64,000 bases of DNA. It comes from Rotaria sordida. Taxonomy: Eukaryota; Rotifera; Eurotatoria; Philodinida; Philodinidae. A model generated the notes under the pieces. It made no database searches, was not told the DNA's origin, and saw only the letters and a program-made list of their open reading frames with translations. The stretch spans positions 86,658 through 150,657 of the forward strand of contig CAJNOL010000372.1 of assembly GCA_905250125.1 (NCBI GenBank), given 5' to 3'. The position numbers were made by a program, and so were the translations under genes. Below, piece after piece: positions 23,410 through 36,213 of the stretch (position 1 is the first letter of the stretch; the number at the start of each line of letters is the position of its first letter).

Positions 23410-23974
23410 ATGACTGATTTTGCTAAAGTATTTAATATTTATTCAATTGAATCTAATCAAAATCAAGAAAATGAAAATTTCAATTCAGAACAAATCAAAC
23501 AAGTTAATGCTAGTAAGAGAAAGAAAAACTAAATAGATATATCGTTTGTTTTTTTTGCTGCAGGTATTAATCAAGATTTTTCAAAACATTATGTTCGAAT
23601 AATAATAAAAATTCCTCAAATGAGAACCAAATTTAATTGGCGTACATTTAGTCGTGATGCAAAAAGTGGTTTAATAACTCAAGCAACATATCATGAAACG
23701 TATGTTATTTTTTAATTTTTTTTGTTACTATTATTAACATTTGTTTTTAAAATTTAGTCAAGTTCATTTTGAATTTATTCTTAATCAAGGTAAACCAACA
23801 GAGTTGAAATATGAATATTCATCACGAGAACCATTTCGTGGTCCAATTGAATATAATAAAAGTTATCTAAAAGTAAATATATTTTCATCTTACAATTAAA
23901 AATTCTTCTATATTTTCTTTCAGTATAAAGATGAGTATGTCATTTGGTTTATACATAAATCTCAACCTTGGTGA
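23410..23974 (+). CDS. Unrecognised small protein gene, four exons
   Basis: Exons 23410-23512, 23564-23699, 23758-23872 and 23924-23974 join in frame (donors GTAAGA, GTATGT, GTAAAT; acceptors GCAG, TTAG, TCAG) into a 134-residue protein. It starts MTDFAKVFNIYSIESNQNQ and ends VIWFIHKSQPW. The amino third is Asn/Gln/Glu-rich and probably disordered. The rest looks like a compact mainly beta domain (IIIKIPQMRTKFNWRTFSRD, TQVHFEFILNQ, LKYEYSSREPF, DEYVIWFIHK). No signal peptide or membrane helix. Clean splicing and an AATAAA-like AATAAAATG tail support a real gene. I cannot assign a family. It converges tail-to-tail on the gene at 24186 with about 210 bp between the stops. Confidence 0.7.
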
Positions 23975-24185
23975 ACAAAACAAAAAAAAACAAAAACATT
24001 TCATGTAATAAAAACAAAAAAAATCAGATTCTATCTATATTGTAATAATGTTTTGTTAATTGTTTGTAATAAAATGAATAGATTTAAGTGATTTTTTTTC
24101 TTTCTGTAAAGTGATATACAAACCAAAAAACAAAAAAAAGTGCTAATAAACAAAAGTTTAGTTTGTTGTTATTATTTCCTTTCCT

Positions 24186-27100
24186 TCAAGTATTTGTTCC
24201 ATTAACAATTTCACGATGAATTGTAAGAGGAGCTGTTATTGATGGAATATCTTTTAAACTATTCCTACGTGAATCATTTTCTTGATCAATTGAATTTTGT
24301 TGTTGTGATTGACGAATATATAAATCTGCACCAGGTAATAATTTTGCATGTAATTCAACTTTTTGTGATACACCAAAACGTGCTCTACATTCACCACGTG
24401 TTACACGATAAAGTCCACGTGTATCTTTACGAAAACCTTTATCACGAGGAAATAAATCTTCAAGATCACCAAATTCTAATGTAAGAAGTTCTTGAGAATC
24501 TTTATAAACTTTAACACGAATTTCACCAAAAAAATAAGATTTAATTTCAAATGTACCATGATATTCATCTTCTTGAACAACTAATTCAGCTGTAGTTTGA
24601 GACATACAAGGAATCTAATCAACACAAGAAAAAACAAAATTTTCAATAATTAATCAATGAGCTTACGAAAGAATCTCTTGAACTATCGTTTTCTAATTTC
24701 AATGATTTCTTTTTTTACCTATAGATACTAAATAGTGTAATTCTAAAAGGATTTAGGTTTTCATGAAGATTTGACTAAGCTATTGAACTTTTAATATGAC
24801 TATTTTCTAGAGATCCCAGATGTTCGAAAAATCTTATATTTTTGAATTTTGATCTCAAACTTTACGCATATATAGAACTCAACTAGACTAACTTCCATAA
24901 AAAAAATTCAAAAGTTTTCAACAAAGTCTCTTTGACATATGAGACTTTCAAGATATAAATCCTTGTTCATGGGTAATGAATACAATATGCATTTTTCAAA
25001 ACTTCATATTTCAAAAAAACTTTGTTCAAAGCTTCTGATTTTTTTTATGTAAGCTAGTCTAGTTGAGTTCTCTATATGCACAAAGTTTCAAATCAGAATT
25101 CGAAAATACAGGGTTTTCCGAATACCTGGATCCTCTCGAAAATAGACCTATTAAAAATTCGTTAACCTAGTCAAATCTCAATAGGAACTCAAATCTTTTT
25201 AAGGTTTTTATTAAGGCAGCACGTAGTATCCATCGACAAAAAAAAATCATTGAAATCAGAAGGGAGCAGTTTAAAAAGGTTCCCTCGTTAGATATTATCA
25301 GTCTTCTATCAAGCGTCGAGGGTCTAGCGAATGGCGCCTCTCCGAAAATTGGATTGGCCCTTTTAGAGTTTCTGATTATTGCAGTACATGTCATTGGTCT
25401 GTGCTCTGAAGAATATATATTTGTCCTGCCGAAGTTTTGAATCGCATATCCAATAAAACAAGGACACAAGAGATATATTATGAGATGACACCATCTCTCA
25501 ATTACTTGTATATGCAACAATCAAGTTCTTTGTAGGAAATAATAGAACATCCGTCGCAAAATCTTTATATCTATTTATTGAGGATTTGACAATTTACTCA
25601 TTCGTTATGCTTTTTATTAATTCAACTGAAGATCAATATTCGCTGTTTTATAATCTGGAGAGAGAAAAAACGTTTTCTTTCATCTACTAATTCATCAAAT
25701 TAGTAGTAATGGTTAAGACATATTTGACTATTTCAGTTAGTTTGAGACAGTGAAAACTTAACCGAAACACTATTTCGAATCTTAAAAGATGCTTTCTATT
25801 TTGAACACCGGTTTTTTTTGTAACATCTGCCAAAAATTATTAGTACAATAATTATTAACATACAAAAAGCAATAAGCACCTAAAACACTATCTAGTAATT
25901 GTAGAACCATCACTGATGTTCTCTCTTTTTGCTTGCTAAATGTTCATTTATTCATGTTTATGATTTTTTTCTGTTTTCTACAGTCATTGTCGATAGAATG
26001 AAGAGAGTGGTCGATCAGAAGATTTTTGCTAAAATTGACTGGATATGCAGGAAGGTGCATTTTTTTCGAAATTGATGAACAATAAAACGCTGAAGGAAAA
26101 TGAAAACTTGTCAAGATTGAGGAAAGTCATCTTCGATTGTCACGCTTATTTATTTATATTCGTTTCTCGTTAATTACCATATTTCATTTATATATATATA
26201 CTGCTTCTTGACTGATTAGTTTATTTCGTCTACTAACTTCTTCATTTCTTAACCTCTTATTAATTGTCATTTTCTCTACTTGAAAGTTTTCCTATTGAAA
26301 ATAGAAAACTTACTGTAATATTTGATTCAACTGACCATGTTAATTCTTCTTCAATTTGTTTATCTTTTGATTGTTCAAGAGTATATTCTCGACGAAAACC
26401 TGTACTTGCTTCTAATACACATTTAGGTAATGGAACTTCTAATTCTAATGAAGCACACTGTTCAGTTGTATAACCTTCAAATATTGAAAATGCACATCTT
26501 GATACTGTACGTCGTTCAGCTTTTAAATTATATTCTTGTTCACGATTTGTATCATTAAGAAATGTTGAACGAAATAAAATATGATTTTTTGGTGTACCGG
26601 GAGTTTCAATATCTGTATAAATAACTGGATCATGACGTACTCTATTTAACCAAAAAAAAAAAATTAAATTAAATTAAAACAAACAAACAAACTTTAATGA
26701 TCTCCAATCAATTTCTTTAATAAGTTCTTTCCAATTATAAGTTTTACCCCATTTAGCTTTCATCGTATCTTTTTCATTCTCTTTATACCATCGATGTGCT
26801 GATGATTCAACTAAATCTCGTAAATTAACAAGACCCATTTTTGTTGATGATGATATTGTCTAAATATTGAATAAATTTTTAAATTTAAATATGATATTAA
26901 TTAAAAGCAAAGCATTCAATCAAACAAATTTAGAATCGAATTTTTTTTTATTTACATGATTGTTATTAGATATTGAAATGCCTTTTAGAAATATTTTCTT
27001 CATATATATATATATATTTAGATCGAACTCATGTCATGGACAACTTCACATTCATCGATCCTAAACAGACGAAGAATATGACTAATTTAATCGACCAGTG

Positions 27101-27887
27101 TCATTTCTTTTTCTTTGCATCTCGATTTTTCAAACGCATATTTTATGTAAATATATAAGAAAGAATTATAATAAGAATTCAAGCTGACAAACATCTAAAG
27201 TATGTTTCTATTCCATCATTAACAAAAAAAAAAAAAAAAAGAGACGTTCAATAAAAATCAAGCTACAATTCATTCTCATTATGTTAAGTTATATATATGT
27301 TAATATTCATTTTTTTATCTGAAGTTTAAAAATTGTATTGTTATCTCGACCGGAATAACGAGGCTACATTTGTACTACTTGACAAAAAAAAAAATTATTG
27401 TACCGAAAATACATCTGCGAAGAGAATACAGCTGTGCACATTTAAATATCATTACTGGATGAATCGAAACAAACATTTTCCTTCTTCTCTAACTAAATGT
27501 TGACACTTCTCATTCGATCAATTTCTTTTCATTTATACTACAGTTGATCAGCTAAATCAAACAAGACATTCTATTCAATTAATAAATATATTTTTGAAGA
27601 TAGTGATCTTATTAAAGAAAAATAATATTAATTTAGTATGACATGTATTTCATTTCAACACACATCTGTATATTGAAATTGAATTATAAAAGAGAATAAA
27701 TTGGTTAGTATGAAGACAGCGAGATATATATTTTTTCTCCTACCTGTCGATTCATTCTTGGACTCTGTTGTAGGTAAATTAAGTTTTATTATCAATATAC
27801 CAAAAAAAAAAAAAGAAATTTTTTTTATTCTCTTACCTCGTCACTTCTACCGTTAAAATGAACAAGATTATCAATGATGCGTGGCAT
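24186..27887 (-). CDS. Five-exon gene; possible aerolysin-like (ETX/MTX2-type) protein
   Basis: Exons from 5' to 3' on the minus strand are 27837-27887, 27744-27764, 26693-26859, 26314-26641 and 24186-24614. All join in frame to a 331-residue protein beginning MPRIIDNLVHFNGRSDE. The central part has alternating beta-strand character: FRREYTLEQSKDKQIEEELT, WSVESNIT, then IPCMSQTTAELVVQEDEYHG and FEIKSYFFGEIRVKV. This Ser/Thr-rich strand, hairpin, 'P-x-S-x-T' turn and long strand order recalls the membrane-insertion region of aerolysin-fold proteins. The carboxy end is polar (QQQNSIDQENDSRRNS). There is no signal peptide and no clear catalytic motif. The aerolysin suggestion rests on strand pattern only and could be wrong. 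The 1.7 kb fourth intron is far longer than its neighbours and contains the fold-back at 24700-25252. Confidence 0.65.
24700..25252. mobile_element. Complete fold-back element inside an intron
   Basis: The arms of about 250 bp are inverted. CAATGATT...TAGATACTAAATAGTG on the left pairs with CACGTAGTATCCATCG...AATCATTG on the right. TATATAGAACTCAACTAGAC pairs with GTCTAGTTGAGTTCTCTATA. The loop lies near 24950-24990 (TCCTTGTTCATGGGTAATGAA). It is the same family as the interrupted copy at 18375-20612. It lies in intron 4 of the gene at 24186-27887. Confidence 0.8.
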
Positions 27888-29622
27888 TATTCACATTGAA
27901 TCTAAAACAAATGATAGCAAATAGGATTCAATTCTAATTAAAAACATGATCATCATCATAATCTTTTCTTCATAGCAAAGAGAAAGAAAAAAAAACCGGC
28001 GCATGTTAATAAACAACTAAACATTTCAAAGACGACAAATATGCATTAGTCATTATTAAAAATTGAATTCATCCATGATGAAGGCTTTTTTTTTTGCTCT
28101 TACTCATTTTTTTTTAATGTTTAAGTGATTTAATTTATAATTTTTTTTTCTTTCTTCTTTTTAACATGTACTATTTCTATACAGACATATATTTTATTGA
28201 CATTTTTAGTCTTAAAATTTTTATCGAAAATATTATTAGCATAATAGAAGCCATAGAATCGTTTGATGTATGTGTTATAACGACGACAAAATGTTTGCAT
28301 TTGATGTTGAAGACTAATGTTCGTTGAATGCAACAATAATAAGATTACTCATCTTGCTTTTTTTTTCTCATTCTAATGACATATGACTACTCCCTCTCTT
28401 CACAAAGATTTCAAGTCGATATACAACTCATTAGAAAGAAAAATCTACTTGTATACATCATCGTTTTAATGAGAACATATGTAATGTTGCTATACAAAAT
28501 GTCTATTGATGATATACATAAAAATAAAGTATTTATTTTAAAGACATAGTTATTTGTGAGCATTGAGAGCAATGGATCATTCTATTAATCTTGACGAAGA
28601 AATAAGTATAAAGTAAACTTTATAAATCGATATAATTGAGATTGAATCGGTAAATAGAGATCTAAACTTACTTGAATGACTTGTGCCGTAGGGAATAGCG
28701 AATGAGCTATTCCTTTTTTTTTTCATTTTCTTTTTGTTGTGTTACTCTATTTAACTAAGGGTGACGTCAAAATAACCTCGTATTTTAGTATTTCTCTCTT
28801 TAATGATTGGTGCATGATGAATAAGAGAAGACAAGAGAAAGAAGAAACGAGAAAATTTAGTTGACTAATAAGTTTTTTTTTCTCTTATGTTCAATAACAT
28901 CGAGATAATGGAAAACGACATGATGTGTTTCAATAGAAGATGACGTGATAAAGATGACTTGTCATATTCATTTTGAATTCAAGAGCAAACGGCAACAATA
29001 GAATGGATTGACTCATTAAAAAAGTATACTACTGCGCATAATCTTAAAATAAACGGAACCATTTCAAGTTGCCGACAACTTTATGTATATTGTTACTATT
29101 CTCCCTGAGGACATTGACTCTTTTTTTCTCTTCGATTAGTCATTCGTTTATATTGTTCTATTTTTCTTTCTAGGTCTAAACTACTATTCAGAAAAAAAAA
29201 TGAACGTATGCTTGATAGAACCGACAATCATTCTTATTTTGTCTTCTTCTATTTTCCATACAAACATACTTGATTCGAGCGGAAATTGAACTCTTATTCA
29301 TCTAAATGAATGAATCAATAATTAACCATTCATTAATGTAAAGTCTATGATGAATAATAAAATTTATTTTTTTTACTCACCGTTCTATTTTTTAATTAAT
29401 ATCACAGTATTCTTCAACAAAAAGTAACAATTAACATATGAGTATTAAAAAAAAAAGAAAAGAAAAATGTTATGAGTAGAACATGGACAATCTTTTACGT
29501 TAAAGTTTATCATCAATCTTTGTTCTTTATATAAAAACAAAAGCAAACATGTATATATATATATATATATAAACAATAAATGAAAAGATAAGAAATATGA
29601 CAGACATATAATATTATTATCT
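27888..29622. other. Intergenic between two minus-strand genes
   Basis: About 1.7 kb of AT-rich DNA, with poly-T and poly-A runs and no supported gene. A (TA)n microsatellite lies at 29551-29570, just downstream of the receptor gene. Confidence 0.45.
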
Positions 29623-32600
29623 TTATCGAAGTTTTAAAAAATTTGGTGCAGAAAAAAGTGTGACATAACTAAAGATTGTTGTCATTATAGAAAATAAAAC
29701 AAGACATAAACGATCAATAACCATAGCTGAAAATTTCCAATCTTGTGATATATCATCATCTTCTTCTTCTTTACGTATATAATCACTAAGAAATTTAAGT
29801 TCATACATTATCATACGAAGATCAGAACGATAAATATTCATGTCATAAGGTATTAATACATCATTTGTATCATGATTATGTGAAGAATTTTCTACATGAT
29901 TCATTATTGGTATTAATAATTGATTATTTGATTTTTGATATGTTTGTTTATCAATATTCATTATATTAGCTAATAATGATTTTGATGAATTTTCTAATAA
30001 TGGTGTCGAAGAATATTTATGATTATGAATAGAATTATTTTTAAGAGAACATCGATGACGAATTCCTTTCCAACTTAAATCATGTCCAGGACGTTTCATA
30101 CATAATAACCATGCTAAATATTGATTGATATATAAATGAATCTAGTATATTAAAAAGAAAAAAATCTTTAAAAAAAAGTATTTCTCAGGATTTTATTAAT
30201 AAAAGATAACGACATACAAAATAATGTATCCTTTCTAACTAATAACAGGTGAGCCATAAGGAATGATTGGGTTTTATATTTTATTTTTTCATCATCTGAA
30301 AAATTTTATTAACCATTTACCCTCTGTTGGGTCTTGTTTGACATATTGGAAGTGAGTAACATAAAAAATACTTTTCCAAGGTCAAAAAGCATTTCACGAT
30401 TGTTTTTAAATAACACTTTATCGATAAATGATAGAAACCTGCAGTTTCTATTACGATCTTCTTTCTGGATAAGATCTTGATAATGGAAATGGATGATTTT
30501 CAATCGGAATTAGAATGAATGATTCCATATTATAAAAAGACAATGAAGATTAACTATCCTGGAAATAAAAGAACTGATTCCGATACGAAAATAGTCACCT
30601 TTACAAGTATCTAACTATATATCATCCTCGAAAATGAGTTGTAAAAAAATTAAATTAACAATATGTTTAATTTTTATGTCGTTCAAGATGAATGAGTCAG
30701 TTTCGATTCATTCTACATCTCCACAATAAAATGATTTCATCCAGATTTAATTGTACTGATCTCTTTATTAGTAGCTGTTCCTGTGGTTCACTCGATAGTA
30801 ACATCATTGGACAATGTTTATTTTATAAATGTATGTTTAGTTTTAAAAATAGACAAAATTCTGTGTGATTGATTTTCGACGCTGCGAACAAAATTGTTTT
30901 CTCATAGACGATAAATTCTTTTTTTTTTATTTCTTCTATTAAAGAGTCATATCAAAGACCATAATCAATAGCCAATTTTTATATTTTAATGAGATTTTTT
31001 TCATTCATTCTGACATAATCAAAAAATAATTATGGTATAGTTATAAGCTTCAAAAAATGACCTTACATTTCCAATAATATTTAAACGCAGTGGAATATTA
31101 TCACAAAAGGATTATATTGAAGTTGTTCTTCCATATGCAGAAGCAGTGAAGGTCAATGTCTACTAAGTGATGATTTCATCTATCAATAAGATAACATCAC
31201 ACTGCATATATATCAGTAATCATCGACATGGTATGAAAAGAATTTCATGCACTTCAGAAACAACAAGGATAAAAAATAGACGTAAGTTCTTGTTCAAATT
31301 TTTTGACTTGAGTGACCATCAAACAGTCTCGATGAGAGATATACAAACCCAAGTTTTTTTTGGTTCCGGTCTAGAGAAAACTATTCCAGAATTTATACGT
31401 ATCAGATCTAAACAGGTTCGTCAATACGCATGTTTTGATTGATTAAGTCTTATGTTCTCATTGATATAATTTATAAGATAATTCGCTTAAAACCATAGAA
31501 TATATAACTCTAGTCTTTAGTTCTTGTTGGGACAACTTTTTTCTCGTAATACCTGCTCCGATCTTAGCAACTTATCTTTCCGGTGATCCCGATAAACTTC
31601 TGATTTTGCTCGCAGCATCGAAAAAATTAGTCATATAGAATTTTGTCCATTTTGAAAATTAAACATGTGTATAAAATAAACTTTGTATTGTAGAGCTTTT
31701 CATGCTGCATCTTATGATATATTTTGTTTTTAAATACAATGTATTAGATGATGAAAAAATAAAATACAAGGACTTAACGATTAAATCTCTATCATCAATT
31801 CAATAGGACAAAGATCAGATATGATCTGACAATTTGGTGTGTACTTTTATAGATCGATATGTTTTCTATGGTAAAAAATTGTACTATTCGACATGTTTGT
31901 TTCTTAAGAATATTAACTAATTACAATTTAAAATTTTGAATGTTTAAAAATATTTTGAAAGATTGTACTCATTTAAAATTTTTGTTTTTGAAACGATCAA
32001 TTATTATTAATAAACTTCTTACCCACATTGGCATTGTATGATTCTTGGCATTTCTATGATGAAGAACAAGTACCATAACAGTAGCAAAAACGGACATTGA
32101 ACATATACACATAACCGTTGTAAAATACATTACAATAGTTGGCAAAGCCGTTGAACTAGCTGGTATAATTCCTGCGATTAATAAACTAAACATAACAATT
32201 GAAAGAAGAATTGTAATTTCTATTATTCAAAGAAAAAAAACCAGAAATAAACAAAATTTATTCCATTATAAACATCAATCATTATTCTCTTACGTAAAGT
32301 TAATTTTTCACCACTATCTGGTGGTAATAGAAATCCAAGTACAGTCATAAAACTAATCAAAACACATGGAACTATATATTAAAAATAAAACTAATAATCA
32401 TGTGAAATTAAAATAAAATATATATATATATTTATTTTTCTTTTTTTTACCAACTACATTAACTACATAATAAAGAGTACGTCGACGAATTCGAATTGTA
32501 AATAAAATAAATGGATATACTGTTGGACAGCATTCATAAACAACAGCTTTTCGTACAACAATAAAAGCTATAAAAAACAAAAAAGTTTTATATTATTGAC

Positions 32601-34272
32601 AACAACTTCTTTTCTTCTATACATTCTAAATCCCATTCACCACTTTGAACATATGCATCTAATTGACCTTCACTATGGTCAGTTGTTAGATTAATACCTA
32701 TTGGATTTAAAAAAAACTAATCAATAGAAATTTATGATCTATTTTTCGATTACTCTCATTTCGTCTCTTGTCTGTCTCATTATAAAACGAGTCGTTTTAA
32801 TTGTGTCCTAACTCGTACCATTCATTACATTGTCTTATTGTGATCATATCCTGCATGGTACTTAATTGGTGCATATGTTGAAAGTCTTGAATTTAGTATC
32901 GAAAAAATTCCGAGAAGGGAGGACTTGAAGAACAGATTAAACATTCAGTTTCCTTCTCATCCTTATATGCTTAGTACATACCAAAAATAGTGGCAGCAGT
33001 ACCATAATACATGATAGAAGGCTTGAATGAATTTTCTATATACATACATTGACAGTTCAAGCACTGCTCTATAATATTTCACTATTCTTCAATTGGTATA
33101 ATAATATAAGAATTTCAATCAAAGTTATTCATCTCGGATTTAAATGGATGAGGAAAACTTTCACTTCTATATTTTGTTTTGGGTGGCCAGGCTTTACCTC
33201 TCAGAACAGTTCAGCAGATCTGTAATCGAACAAATCCATAGCCCTATTAATGATGATCTTTATACAACAATTGACGAATTATATGCGCAAATTGATATGA
33301 GACATGGTGCCATCCAGCGACTCACAATCTCTGTAAGGCACGAATTGAAATTCAATTATTATAGAACTAAACATTTTATGATGAGAAACAGACGAAATGA
33401 GATGATCCGTCAATTTTTTTAACTAACCGGATTCGTCAAAAGACCATGGACCGAATTTTAATGTACAATTTTGAATGTCCCAAAAAAGAAAAAGATATAT
33501 ATATATGCAAATAACTAAAAGCAGTTTTTTCTTTTGAAAAGCTTACAAATGGAAATGAAGCAATATTAAATGGACAAATTGATTTAAATATCGCCGGTGG
33601 GACAAAAAATATACTACCATTTGATTGTACAACTAGATTTGTTTTCATTATACCTTCAAAATTGAGATCAGCACTTTCAATAAAAAAACAAAAAAAATCT
33701 TTTGTTTTTTTTTCTCTTCTTGTTACTTTTACCTATTATAAAGAAGAATATCTGGTATCCAAACACGTGTACTAGGTATACGAATAGCTTGAATATTTCC
33801 AAATTCCTCTGGTTTCCATTGTAAACTATAATCATGCCATGTCTGGATTGAATATATTTTTTAAAACAAAAAATAAAAATAATTATAAAATAAGTAAACA
33901 CATACAAGAACTATCCAACCACTAATAGCAAGAATTTCATTTTTTTCATCCTATTCGATAATACATAATATATATTCATAGATTTTATATTATAACTAGA
34001 CTCACAAAATCAATTATTTGTTGAAGAGCCATATTCATTGTTACAGTTAGAGTATGAGAATCATTATAAACAGGTCTTTCAAGTGGATTATGATTATTTT
34101 CATCAAGTAAATATTTTAATAAACGACGTTGATGTTCACCTCCAACTATATTTTATGTTTTTTTTTTAAATAAAACTTCTTGGATTAACTTTTATTTAAT
34201 TATATACTTACTTATTATTTTAAATAAACAAAATAATATAAGAATATGTATGATTTTGTTATAAGGCAACAT
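29623..34272 (-). CDS. Nicotinic acetylcholine receptor alpha-type subunit, 11 exons
   Basis: Exons (5' to 3'): 34212-34272, 34006-34145, 33906-33950, 33733-33842, 33547-33673, 33428-33479, 32623-32697, 32451-32567, 32294-32371, 32023-32219, 29623-30141. They join in frame to 506 residues. A signal peptide (HILILFCLF) is followed by the ligand-binding domain: [11 protein letters not shown], the WxPD segment [11 protein letters not shown], and the Cys-loop (C152-C166, 13 residues apart). The vicinal cysteines YECC (216-217) define an alpha-type agonist site. Then come M1 ([16 protein letters not shown]), M2 (GEKLTL then [16 protein letters not shown], with Glu at -1' and Leu at 9'), M3, a loop, and M4 ([19 protein letters not shown]). 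It should form a cation-selective acetylcholine-gated channel in the plasma membrane. Oddities: the outer-ring position 20' is Gly, where alpha7 has Glu. The acceptor before the sixth exon lacks AG. The last intron is about 1.9 kb. Confidence 0.92.
31340..31430 (+). repeat. Short dispersed repeat inside the receptor's last intron
   Basis: GGTTCCGGTCTAGAGAAAACTATTCCAGAATTTATACGTATCAGATCTAAA resembles 37705-37755 (GGTCCTAATCTAGAGAAGAC and what follows). Both copies lie inside introns of minus-strand genes. It is a short fragment with no coding meaning. Confidence 0.45.
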
Positions 34273-36213
34273 GGATAAGTTTTATTATAAATAAAAATAA
34301 TCTCTTTTTTATATTTGCCTACTTGTTTATATATATATGTATATGTATGCAAAAAAAAAAGCTGAATCCAAGTGCAACAGATGTAATATATTTTTTGAAG
34401 TCAAGAAAAGAAAAAAAAACAGTCTAATGATATACGATTTATTATACTTTTTTTTTTATTAGAACTATTCTTTGTTGGTAGAGACCTTTTGGTGAATATT
34501 CATTGAAATTATGGCAATGTGTTAATCGAAAAAATATTCAGTCAAAACTAAATGATGTCATTATTTGCTCTATGAAAATAAAGAAAAATGCTTTCTTAAT
34601 GATTATGGAGAAAGAACAATCACTATAGTCTTCTATCAGAATAGGATAATCGACCATTGATGGTGTTATCAACTGCAAATGCCATTTGAAATGAGTAATA
34701 GAAAGACAAACGTCAAGCAAAAGAAAAAGTTACAAAGTCCAGTCATATAGTCTGTGATTATCATAATAAAGACATAGCATACACCGCATAGCCAAAGCCT
34801 GAATACATAAACAGAACAAACTAACAGAACAAAAAGAAAAAAAAAATTGATAAAGCGGCCTATATTGACAGGCGCAAATAAAACGCACACACAAAAATAG
34901 TTCAGTGGTAAACAATTTTAAGCAGGTGTAGAACTTACAAAACAAAAAAAAAACCAGTGTTACATACGCGCACACAATCAATTGGGTATGTAAATATACC
35001 CGTTAGATAAGAAATGACAAATAAAATACAGAATAAATGTCTCTTTTTTTTTTGTTTATTTTATTCGTTGTCTTTTTTGCGAAAAGTCTAATTTCTTGTT
35101 TAAGCATTTTTGTTTCATTGTTAAACAATGAAAATCATTAGAGTTAAATCAAAGAACAAAAGAGATATATGAATTACGCATAACAGAAAAAATGTATGTG
35201 AAAATGAAGAAAAGAAGAGAAGAAATAGTCTTTTTATGGTATAATTTTGTTTTTAGTATGAAGTATAATGAACTATAATAACAAAAAAAAAAAAAAAATA
35301 AAGAATTAAATTAATTTTTATAAAATAAAAATACATACAATTGTAAATCGAACATTTGCTAACGAAGAGATAATTCTCCTCCAATTTGATTTGTTCGATT
35401 ATATTCTCTTCACTAATACTTCATTATTTTTAGAAACAGATCATTAATTATTGGCATCATTTCTCTTGAAGCTACAAATAAAATTATTTATAAAATCAAA
35501 CAAAGTTGTTAGCGCATAATTCCAGTGGGATTAAAATGTAAAACACGATGTAACTACTATTGCTAATCACATGAAAATTGTGTTATTCCATCTATTTTCG
35601 AGTACATTTCTTCATCATTATCGTTTTACTTTAGCTTTCAAAAATGCAATAAAGAAGTATTAGTTCATACATGAACCATTTCAAGCAAAATCGAACATAC
35701 CCCATCGTACATTCTGAATAAGAATTATTCCTCAAAATAAGTTCTTTTAGCATAAACATATGTAAAAATGTTGACTCTTTCAGTTGAAACTAATCAGCGA
35801 TTATCTTTCTAATCGTACAAGAAAAAAATTCGAGATAGACTCTATGTGACGAACCACATCTATAGTAACGGGTTTCCTCTATCTCTAGTGTTGTATGTAT
35901 TATCAGGTCGTTGATATGTCAATGGTATGCAGTGAAACCTGATAATATGTAGACCATTCCAAAATGCATGAAATGAAAGTCAATGATGTCCTTTTTTTTG
36001 ATGTTACGTCGTTAACGTTAATTTTTTTCAAGATATCTCGAATAACTTAACATAGTTCAAAGAAAGTTCATTTTTTCTGAGATACATGTATTCTAGTTTT
36101 GTGAAGTCATATCACTCACGAATGATTTTGTTCATATGATAACGAGATGTTATTGATTTATAGTGGATCCAAATTTTTATTTGTATACTTTAACATTCAT
36201 TTTAGATCGTGTT
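34273..36213. other. Intergenic between receptor gene and CASC3
   Basis: AT-rich with several A/T homopolymers. Minus-strand frames at 34538-34981 are cysteine- and phenylalanine-rich without family features and are judged chance. It contains the family A fragment at 35496-35620. Confidence 0.45.
35496..35620 (-). repeat. Dispersed repeat, family A, reverse-oriented fragment
   Basis: The reverse complement matches the last 125 bp of the copies at 7060-7515 and 11560-11975: GATGAAGAAATGTA, AGATGGAATAA, TGTGATTAGCAA, CATCGTGTTTTACATTTTAA, GCGCTAACAAC. Truncated at its other end. Confidence 0.65.

Noticed and set aside
33144..33422. 92-codon plus-strand frame inside a receptor intron
   Set aside because: No recognised domain, no splice context and opposite strand to the host gene; the intron is enlarged, so it may be part of an inserted element, but I cannot support a gene.
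34538..34981. Three overlapping Cys/Phe-rich minus-strand frames
   Set aside because: Composition follows the AT-rich DNA; no family motif, and they overlap one another in different frames.
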